58,000 nucleotides of DNA from Cryptomeria japonica. Lineage: Eukaryota > Streptophyta > Pinopsida > Cupressales > Cupressaceae. Within the stretch, counting starts at the first letter, position 1. Each line of letters starts with the position of its first letter. Both the position numbers and the translations under genes were made by a program. Positions 20,809-29,987 of the stretch are shown piece by piece. Below the pieces are notes generated by a model. It did not search any database. It saw only the letters and a list, made by a program, of their open reading frames with translations, and was not told the origin of the DNA. The stretch is from assembly GCF_030272615.1 (NCBI RefSeq), contig NC_081413.1, positions 558,091,136 through 558,149,135 of the forward strand. The letters run 5' to 3'.

Positions 20809-21932
20809 TGTTGGCATTTTTTATGTTCATGTTGTGATTGTCATTGATGGACACACACTTGCATTAAGATCCTCTTTATATGTGTGAGTTATAGCACAAC
20901 CAGTATTTGTTCCAACCGATATGTTGTATTATAGTCTTTAGACTATTGATGTTTTGCAAAATGTGTTTACCAATCTAAAGTGGCATGTCGACCCCAAGCG
21001 ATTCATGGATACCAAGCGGTACAAGGGATTAAAGCGGCATAACACATTTTTACTAGTCTTCATTTTGACAAATTGACAACCAGTATTTTGTATGAACCAG
21101 TAATACTCTGTGATGAGTTACCAACCGGCATTTTGTGATGAATTACCATCCACCGATCGTTTGACGGTGCCGACTCTCTGGCAGTGCATTTTTTGTCGTG
21201 TTACCAGATATGTCCAGATGCATTGAACCTAGGAAATTGTATTGTAATCCTATTGGACCGACATGAAATCAGATTCCTTTATAAGGACATCATGTCTAGG
21301 GTTCTAAGGTTGTTATTGTTGAGGTTCATGTTGTTACTAGGGTTTAAGGTAGCTAAAGAGTTAGAGAGAGTACGAATGTGTAGAAGACTGAAGTAATGCT
21401 ATAATGCATTAAGATCGAGCTATCAAGGATCTAACCAAGCAATCTGTGCTATTTGCTAGATCACTCACTTGTTGATTACTCACATCTTTGACAAGTCTGT
21501 AGCCCTTAACCGATAGGCCCAAAAGCCTCTTATAAATCCTCTAACAAGGTGGTTCACATCTGTGGATCTAAAATCCTCTAGCAAGGTAGTCTTTAATCAG
21601 ACTTATCTCCTAACAGAGATTGAAATTCCTAACAAGATCTGTTCTGGTAAAGAACGTTGTAAGACTTTAACCGGTCTGGTTTCTATTCTACAGATAGTTA
21701 CTTGTGAGTTCCATCTCACCGTGGTTTTTACCATTTGGGTTTCCACATCAAAATTTCTTGTGTTATGGTATTTGTGCTTCTGTGGGTGAATGCATTATTA
21801 GCTATTTGGTTTGCATGTTTGTTAACCGGTTTGTTTGCTAAATTGTTTTACCGGTTTACTGTCAGTCTTGCAAAGTGTTTAAGTGCAAATATTTTTGGTA
21901 TACTAATTCACCCCCCCTCTCAGTATTCATCA
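20809..21932 (+). repeat. RE4 3' LTR (1124 bp)
   Basis: Partner of 7999-9130. It runs TGTTGGCATTTTTTATG to GTATTCATCA. Differences from the 5' LTR are mostly transitions, many at former CCGG sites (e.g. aaccggt against aaccagt). Confidence 0.92.
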
Positions 21933-21937
21933 CTTTT
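21933..21937. other. RE4 target-site duplication, right (CTTTT)
   Basis: Exact partner of 7994-7998. Confidence 0.92.
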
Positions 21938-22234
21938 TCACATTGACTTTGCCACTACACCAAATGCAACATGGACCACTTTGGAAAACCTCTTTAGTAA
22001 ACAGGATGAGCTAAGAGGTCATCAGTTGGAGAATGAACTCATAAGGTTGAATCCAACCAATTTTCACACTATACAAGACTTCTTCACAAAACTTAAGTTT
22101 GTAAGATTGCAATTGGAACAGTGTGGAACTAAGAAAGATGATAAGCAATTGATCTTGAGTATTCTTTCTAAGCTTGGTCCTAACTATTTAATGTGTGTTT
22201 CTACATTCTATGCTACAAAAAGTGCCCTAGGTAT
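21938..22234 (+). pseudogene. RE3 gag, middle part (between RE4 and RE6)
   Basis: This open stretch reads HIDFATTPNATWTTLENLF, DELRGHQLENELIRLNP and LILSILSKLGPNYLM, matching the capsid domain pattern seen in RE5 gag (DEIRGYQIDNELTKLDP). No stop occurs in this piece. It is cut at SALG by RE6 and resumes at 36658 as TFKMPSLDEFATKLTREK. Confidence 0.88.
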
Positions 22235-23359
22235 TGTAATACCCTAAAATTGGTCATCTAGACCATGGGCCCCTAATCTTGACAACATCACCAAGGTCCT
22301 AACCAAAGGCAATTAAATCAATCTTGAGCACATTATTAATTCTTTAATCATCAAATATCACATGGCAAATCAATTACTCAATATTAATTAAATATTTATT
22401 TAATTAATTGAATCATTTCCAAGAATATCATTTTGATCAATTATCCCATTTCAATTTATTAAGTATCCTTGCATATTTAATTAATTAATATAAATTGCCA
22501 TTTAATCATGCAAAGAGAATTAATTTATTACAAAAGATAAATTAATTACAAAGCAAGAGTTGAATTGAAAATAAAACAAAAAAAAAAGAATTGAATTGAG
22601 AGAGAAATCAAACTTGAGATATTATATCTTTTTCTAAATTTGGAACTTGAAATCAGAAAAGCAATTAAATTGAATTATTGAATTATTATATAAAATTCGA
22701 ACTCAAAGTTTTTCAGAAAAAGAAGTTCAGTTGCATTGAAAAGACCTTTTTTTTGAATAAATCAAATATATGCATGGAATTATCTATTTTTATCCTATAT
22801 GCATGGAATTATCTATTTTTATCCCATATGCATGGAATTAATTTATTATTATTTTCCAATGCAACTTGAACTTCTAATTTGAATGCATTTCAATTAAACT
22901 ATAATTGGAATCTATCTCAAGGTTAACTGAATCTGATTTCTCAATTATTTTCAATTAATCCTAAATTGAGCTTTTTCTCTTGCAATTCTCTATAAATTCA
23001 GTCTTCAACTCTCATTCCAATTCACCCCAGAGATTTTTGAGAACACGCTTGGAGATTATTATCACGCTAATTTCGCTCTACAGTCATTGAAGATTATTGT
23101 GCTTTTTAGATTGTTTGCATCCATTTTCCATTCATTATTGCTTGCATCCATTATTGCTTGAATTGATTCTTTGCTTGAATTATTCATCCATCTTGCATCC
23201 ATATAGCTTAATATCATATAGATTAAATCCTTCATCTTGTTGTATTCTAGTCACTAGTATTGCTTATAAAAATCTGAGAGCAATCTTATACTCGCATCTT
23301 TTAGAAGGCAATTGGTCACTTTGTTATGGTTTATTACTTATTGATTATTGATTATTAAC
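22235..23359 (+). repeat. RE6 solo LTR, left part
   Basis: AT-rich, with repeated taattaat tracts and a duplicated GCATGGAATTATCTATTT string near 22773 and 22801. It is cut at 23359 by RE7, leaving the RE7 target duplication TTAAC. Confidence 0.75.
23355..23359. other. RE7 target-site duplication, left (TTAAC)
   Basis: Equals TTAAC at 36582-36586. Confidence 0.9.
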
Positions 23360-23894
23360 TGTAGATAGGAATTCGGAAATCATCAAAACAAGATAAACAT
23401 TAGCCTAGCTCAATCACGAAAACTCAATTGCAAATGATAACAATCCTAAAAACATTCAATGAAAACATGAAAACAAGACATTCAAAATGAAATCTAAGCA
23501 AACCAAATGCAAATGTCTCCTTCATGTGGCTCCATTGTCCTTCTTTCTCCTTCAAATAGCTTTTGTTTTGTGGATCTCACCTTCAAGTGCATGAGTATAA
23601 TATGAAAGCAAAATTGACAAGACAAGACGACAGCATAAGGGTACTAGAAGCGTGATTGATTCGACCTTTTGATTGAAGAAATTCATCCAATTTATAGACA
23701 AATTGGAGAGATAACAAGATTAGAATGAAGAGATTTGAAAGGAAATTTCAAATCAAGAATGACAAATATGACAAATTATGACAAATTGACACTTTCTATG
23801 CGAAATTGATTGATTGACAATTTTGACAAATTGCTATGTCAAAATTGATTGATTGGCAATTATGACAAATTATGACAAATTTTCTATGTCATTC

Positions 23895-24052
23895 CCATGA
23901 AATTAGGAGAAATAGGAAAAATTAGAAAATTAGATGAATTAGAAATTAGGAGAAATTAGAAAATTAGAAAATTAGGAATTAGGAGAAATTAGAAAATTAG
24001 AAAATTAGCAATTAGGAGAAATTAGAAAATTTGAAAATTAGGTAAATTAATT
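23895..24052. repeat. AT-rich iterated motif in RE7 LTR
   Basis: Units such as GGAGAAATTAGAAAATTAG are repeated several times in tandem. The same array is at about 35527-35672 in the other LTR. Confidence 0.8.
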
Positions 24053-24386
24053 AATAATTTTTCATTCATTAATTAATTCACAAAGAGAGGAGGAATTAGT
24101 TAGCCAATTAAATAAATATTTAATTGTGACAAGAAGACCTAGGATAAAAAAACTATTTAACCTAGAGGGAGAAATGACAAACAAGGTTAAATGAATAAAT
24201 CATGAAACCCTAGAAAATGCAAGGACGACAATTAGGTCTTGACAAAAGATAATTGATATCGATTCGATTTGATCATGATTTTGACTAACAAAGGACCAAT
24301 GTTGACAAATGATTTGATTGATAAATGCGTCAATTGACGAGGAACAATGACTAATTGATCCAAATTGACATGATTGAGAAGGACGA

Positions 24387-24666
24387 CGATCGATGACAAA
24401 TCGATCGCAAAATGACAACAACGACAACGATCGATGACAAAATAGATTGCAAAATGACAAGATTGAAAATGACCACGATCGATGACAAATCGATCGCAAG
24501 ATGACAAGATTGAAAATGACAATGATCGATGACAAATCGATCGCATGATGATAAGATTGAAAACGACAACGATCGATGACAAATCGATCGCAAAATGACA
24601 AGATTGATCAGAGGACAAGGATCGATGACAAATCGATCGCAAGATGACAAGAGTGAAAAGAGGACA
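24387..24666. repeat. Six-unit array of palindromic hairpins in RE7 3' LTR
   Basis: Each 41-49 bp unit contains arms CGATCGAT and ATCGATCG around a GACAA loop. Units begin near 24387, 24428, 24476, 24523, 24570 and 24619. Unit 2 has a decayed right arm (ATAGATTG). The linker is roughly atgacaagattgaaaa. It sits upstream of the TATA box on the element strand, so in U3. Confidence 0.88.
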
Positions 24667-24955
24667 AAACCCTAATTAGAATTGACGATGTCCAAAATGA
24701 TGACAAATGAACACACACATTGATATGACAGGATAAGATCGACCAAAATCATGACTGAAGATTGTTATCGACAAGACCAAATTTGAAAGTGAGACAAATG
24801 AAGAATGCAAAAGAAGGACTTAATGCTCACAAATGATAAAGACCAAGTGTGAATCATAGGAGAAATGTTAATGCGATGCAAAAACCCTACAATAAGGCAA
24901 TGCGTCAATGTTAAAGTATGACTCCGCAAGCGTTGACCATTTTTAGACGTCTACA

Positions 24956-24970
24956 TTTTGCCCCTCTTTG
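24956..24970 (-). other. RE7 polypurine tract
   Basis: The minus strand AAAGAGGGGCAAAA runs into the LTR start TGTAGACG. The same tract borders the RE10 3' LTR at 46894. Confidence 0.85.
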
Positions 24971-25845
24971 AGACAATGCGATTTTAAGTGTTGTTTCAAA
25001 GAATGATAATGAAAATGCCCCAGGCACTGATAATGACACATGCATGCCCCCTCGAGGAATTGGTCGGAAACATCTAGAAAAGAGGCCAATTGATCGATAA
25101 GAATGATAGAAAATGATAGGAGAAAACAGACTGATAATCGAGGATCGGATACACAAAGGACAAGCAATTGAAGGCACAAAAGACCGCGACCAGCATAAGA
25201 TGGAGAGAGTGCACGTCCATCTATGCACTGACAAAGATCTATAATGAGACCAAGAGAGTGAAAAGAGCTCATTTACACTAGCCAAAGAAGAGAATTTGTT
25301 GCTCTAGAAAAGGACACTTGCAGAGAGATGGAAAACATTCCAATGGAAGATTACCTCAGGGAACGTGTATGCACCTACAGATGACCGAATGATGTGGGAG
25401 TAGCAGTATGTATCTCAAAAACCCATATTGTCAATTTTATGAATTTGACTTGCTTGCGGGACATTGTGGGGCCCATAGAGAATGCAAAAAGTGAACTATG
25501 CGCTTGTGTGAGCGAATCCTACACTTGTGTAGGGTATCCTATGCTTGTGTAGGGTACACAGGCGCAAGTTGATGCAACATAGGCATAGGACCTAGCACAT
25601 AGGCACAGTTGTGCACTGAGAACCCCAATTTGATCCAAAACAGCATGCGAATGATCCCGAAAAAGGGGTATAAGGATAGAATAGGTTAGAATAACTTAGA
25701 AACACCCTAATTTGTGGATGAAACAAGGAAACGCAACCCGTAGGAACAAACCCTAAAACTGACAAAATGTGCCCCAATTGTGATGCAGAGTTGACAGTGT
25801 CCACTGATTACACGAGAGAACTGTCCTGACTGCTTCATGTTATGA
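24971..25845. other. RE7 spacer between polypurine tract and PMD frame
   Basis: No coding frame is seen. The repeated phrase TGTGTAGGGTA near 25530-25555 and a similar run of cacaggcaca-like repeats near 34720-34870 lie at opposite ends of the element. Confidence 0.5.
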
Positions 25846-27612
25846 CATAGACTTAGGAGCACAAACAAAGATACATTAGCAGGACTTGGAATATACTATA
25901 TCACATTCATGCCCAAGATTAGGGCAAACACAAGACTGCTTACCACATTGGCAGAGCGATGGCATTCAAAGACCTCCTCATTCCATCTAGCGACTGGAGA
26001 GGCGATTGTGACACTAGAGGATGTATGGTGTATCCTCCACATTCTGATTCATGGGGAGATGATAGAGTATGACCCGGTGATAGGGAGAGATGCGTTGTGT
26101 AGATTATTTGAGTGCGATGCAGATGATCTGGATATCGTAGAGAGGGAGATTGGCTGGGAGACCATGGCATCAGAGTATGATCGACGATATGTGGTGATAG
26201 CAGTGGTTATAGCATGCCTATTAGCAGGGGACAAACAAGGACATGGATTCCCTATTGGATGGGGAAGAGTGCTAGAGCGAATGGCGATAGAGGGGATGGT
26301 GTACGCATGGGGACCATGTGTACTGGCTATGCTATATTTTCAGTTACATCAGATAGCATATCAGGGAGTTCAGACTTTGAGCTATGGAGTCACACTGTTA
26401 CAGGTATGGGCCTTTGAGCACATAGCCATATGTCGATTGATTACAGAGAGACAGGTATTACCACACCGACCATATGTATACTATTATGGGGGAGCACTAA
26501 GACAGGGTCCTTTCAGATACATATTGTATTGGCGACATGAGCTAGACAGATTGAGAGAGTTCATATGGAGGCCATATCTTGATTGCCCTAGATGGTCAGA
26601 TGATAGTGAGGAGCTACTGTATTGCAGACAGGAGAGATACCTGATTGGGTGACTAGTGAATTGCCAAAGAGTGATTGAGATGTACCTACCGGAGAGAGTC
26701 AAACGACAGTTTGGAGAGAGACAGGATGTACCTAGAGGGACTACACACTTTGCCCGATCTCACAGAGAGACGAGTCAGTGGGGGAGGATGATTCAGCCAC
26801 ACATAGCATATGCTGACTTCACACAGCTACAGCATAGATAGTGGGATTGGAGATCAGATGTGGTGGATGTCAGGACGATAGAGAAGTATAAGTGATGGTT
26901 TGCACGATGACGGCCAGTGCCATTGACAGATCCTAATATTCCAGTACCTAGGAGACAGGAGGACTTCCCACTCGCTAGAGAGGAGGGAGATGATGAGGAC
27001 GAGGAGGATGAGGGTGGTGATGAGGATGAGGGGGATGACGAAGACGGAGATGATGAGGATGAAGATTATGAGCCAAATTCAAGCGATCAGGAGTCATTGC
27101 AGGATATACCCATAGAGTCAGACACAGCTAGCATAGAGGAGATGGAGATATGTAGGGCCACCATAGCGAGTCAGCATGATCATATTGTGACATTAGAGAG
27201 ACAGAATGCTATCTTGAGGATAAAGCATGAGCAGTTCAGAGCAGAGATAGCCAGATTGACAACGGCTTGAGATATCGCGATAGCCCAGGCACAGCAAGAA
27301 GGGCAGAGAGTCACTGAGTATATTGGGTCGATTAGGGATGCCAGTGCACGTGAGATGGCACAAATGTTGGTAGAGATCGGAGAGGAGATACGCCATTGGA
27401 GGACATTATATGAGAGTGCAGTTCCACTAGAGGAGAGAGAAGCATCATATCGGGCACGATCGAGGACAGAAAGCAGGCCACGTTCTCGGAGGTCAGTGAG
27501 CAGCATGGGGGTGAGTGGACCTATGAGACCACCACAGCTAGGACCAGGGGCAGGAGGGACATCATCCTTGAGACATGGCAGGGATGAGGAGGACAGAGGG
27601 AGCACCCAGTGA
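25846..27612 (+). pseudogene. Plant mobile domain (PMD) protein, antisense in RE7
   Basis: A single plus-strand frame of 588 sense and nonsense codons plus the terminal TGA is broken by five stops (TGA 26650, TAG 26839, TGA 26893, TGA 26908, TGA 27268) with no frameshift. The PMD signature: AGLGIYYITF just before the first ATG (25909), then LAERWH, SFHLATGEAIVTLEDVWCIL, GHGFPIGWGRVLERM, LQVWAFEHIAI (W167 from that ATG) and WRHELDRLREFIWRPY. An Asp/Glu-rich block (~26980-27070), a coiled coil (~27150-27400) and an Arg/Ser tail (SRTESRPRSRRSVSS) follow. The conserved block begins upstream of the ATG, so the true start is lost. Host PMD proteins (MAIN, MAIL1) are nuclear, partner a PP7-type phosphatase and affect TE silencing; TE-borne copies are known. 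It is more GC-rich than its surroundings, suggesting capture. Confidence 0.88.
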
Positions 27613-29987
27613 TAGAGGCACATGCTCCTTAGGACAGAGACAGATGTAGTTTGACATTATGTAATCAACTTCCAGGCCATACTAAGGACAGACAGTCCAA
27701 TTTTGTACTCCGATATTATTTTGATATATGATATGATATGCATCGATATGATGAGATGTAATGTGTTATGACTTATGTTATTTTCCATGTATGGATGGCT
27801 TATGCACTGGTTATGTATGAATATATTTTTATGTGGTTTTTTGATGCATTTATAATATGAAAATGGATAAAAATGCTTGATATAATGCAAATGTACTAAT
27901 CGATGAATGCAGGATGCAGCTTACGTGTTTGGAGATCTGAGCACTAGACCGAACTAACTACCCAAACTGATGGAAGAAATGTTAGTAAGAAGAAATGAGA
28001 TAGAGGACAGTTAGAGATGAAAAAAAAAAAACTTGCTTTCACTAATGCACTTTGTAGGTGAGAACCTTTATTTTAATGTAGCAAACCAGATGCATAGCAT
28101 CATGGCATTGAAGGCCAGAGCTGAAACGCAACCCTTTTTGCAAAAGACAGACACATCACACACAAGGAATGAGTGAAGCATCCTAGGGTGCATACATCAA
28201 GGGTCGAGGTATGTGTGGCATTCACAAAGTGAACGTACTTATCACAGACACCCCATGATATAGTTGCCCCAATTTGTAACAAACATTCCACAAACAGCAA
28301 ACACAATTTAAAAAAAGGGACCATGAACCATCCCGGTCACTCTAAATCACTCAGTGACATCATCGAGTAACATAGGAACATCATCGAAGATAAATCAATA
28401 AATGATAAGACTCGCTAATTCCAACAAGTCAAACAAACGTCTTGATTTGCATTGTCAAAAGTTGAAAGTGTTGATAGGACGATCATGTTGTCTGGTTTCA
28501 GGACATGCGGTACCCCATCTAAGACAGGACATAGTCTAGTTTCGAGTATACCACACCCTATATAAGACCCATGATAGTAGTGACAAGGACAAATGATATT
28601 GATGTTGATGTTGATGTTCAATTGATAAGACAATTGTGATCAGTTTGAATGTCTGGGTTGATTGAAAAAGTTCATCTGTTAATGTGTGATTTCATTAAAC
28701 CACAATGTGTGATTGAGAGTCATTGGAGGTATGCTCAGTGATCTGTCTATGCACAAAGGGATCATTTATTGCAAAATGGAAAATTTTTTTGGATTTTTAT
28801 GTTTTGAAAAAAAAATTGTTCATTTTTTTCAAGACTTTATTTGATTTTTAGGGATTTTTTTCAAGACATTTTTTTGATTTTTTTGGATTATTTTAGGACA
28901 TTTTTCAATTTTTTTGGGATTATTTCAGGACATTTTTCATTTTTTTATGATTTTGCCCCCAGTGTCTAGCAAGGAAAGAAATATGACAGGTGAATAAATA
29001 GGCTTGCTGAAATGATGGTGGATAGAGGGAAGACAAAGGCCTTTTATCATGGAGACAATATGGATGCAATTTTCAAGGGCTATTGTGTGATGGGACAAGA
29101 GAATGGATATGACAATGTAAAGTAGTGACATGGCATGAGGGACATGTCAAGAGGTTTTTGAAACCATGTTTAAATTTTGCATCCTTATGTCAGATCAAGA
29201 TCAAGGAATGAAAAAGAGTGTATGGATAGTGATAAGATATGGATAGGATAAGCAAGACCAAGAATGGATAAGGGACATGGACTGAAGGTCGGGATTGGAT
29301 ACGGGATAGTGGCAGAAAGTTGCAATAAGCTAGGGAGTATGGATGAAAGGTTATAATAAGCAAATGGATAAAGATCAAAAGCTATGATGGACTAAAAGCT
29401 GCAAACAAGATGCATGATGCTCATGAAGATCCTCAACCTTGTCAAGATCAAAGGTGGAAAGGGAAAATGTACATGAGGGATGATAGGATAAGGAAGGGTA
29501 ATAGGACATGAAGGAGTATGACATGGTATGATAGGATAATGAAGGGCAATAGGATATGAAGGAGTATGACATGGGTTCGATAGGATAATGGAACAATGAA
29601 GGACAAAAGGATATGATAGGATAAAACCTGCCCCCAAGTGTGGTGTACAAGAAGTTCATAGATTACGCATGATGCTTGTTTGCCAGGTTTTCATCATGGT
29701 ACTTGCCCAAAGCACCTGTTTGCCAGGTTTTCACCAGTGGACGAATTATTTTTGCTTTACTTTTTTCTTTTTTATCTTTTTTTTTTCACTTTTTTTTCAC
29801 TTTTTTTTTTTTGTATTTTGACTTTTTCAAGAGAAGATGGACACATGATAGGGGATGGAAGAAGGACTCAAGCATCTTTTTTGTTTGGATAGTAGCCTAA
29901 AAAAAATGGACCATGACCTTTAAAAGTATGCTCAAAGATGTTGGTAGGATAAGGACATGGAAAAAGAGACAAAATTAAGGCAAGGAT
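27613..29987. other. RE7 non-coding region with iterated motifs
   Basis: The T-rich iterations of TTTTTCAAGACATTTTTT type (28790-28960) recur in RE10 (48010-48320). A doubled TGTTTGCCAGGTTTTCA (29676-29735) also recurs in RE10. Repeats of the form AGGATATGAAGGAGTATGACATG lie at 29500-29600; the minus-strand frames there are low-complexity. No recognisable protein. Confidence 0.6.

Larger units (their letters stand above)
7999..21932 (+). mobile_element. RE4: non-autonomous LTR element with Gag plus unknown ORF2, no pol
   Basis: Two LTRs of 1132 and 1124 bp have TG...CA ends and an exact CTTTT duplication. The internal region has an initiator-Met primer site, a Gag with coiled coil and four zinc knuckles, then a 1093-codon frame that is not protease, integrase, RT or RNase H. 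A 3' region with several purine tracts follows. RE5 (14055-20740) is inserted just before the polypurine tract. Without RE5 the element is about 7.2 kb. The lack of pol is not caused by RE5, because ORF2 ends at 13774, before the insertion. The shared terminal context with RE1 suggests mobilisation by such a copia element. Confidence 0.88.
23360..24955 (-). repeat. RE7 3' LTR (1596 bp)
   Basis: On the plus strand it reads TGTAGATAGGAATTC to GACGTCTACA. It holds short AT-rich iterations (ttagaaaattag, 23900-24050) and a six-unit hairpin array (24387-24666). TATAAATT on the minus strand lies at 23689-23696. Confidence 0.93.

Noticed and set aside
21735-22247. 170-codon plus-strand frame as one gene
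   Set aside because: Its first third is RE4 LTR; only from about 21938 is it RE3 gag.
24200-24650. Minus-strand frames with repeated DRFVIDR
   Set aside because: They come from the hairpin array in the RE7 LTR, open in several frames at once because the unit is short; the same appears at 35826-36276.
24387-24666. CRISPR-like regular repeat array
   Set aside because: Spacers are themselves repeated and the array lies in both LTRs of a plant retroelement.
29375-29659. Minus-strand Tyr/Ser/His/Pro repeats
   Set aside because: Simple repeats in the non-coding part of RE7, open in two frames, with no conserved start or motif.
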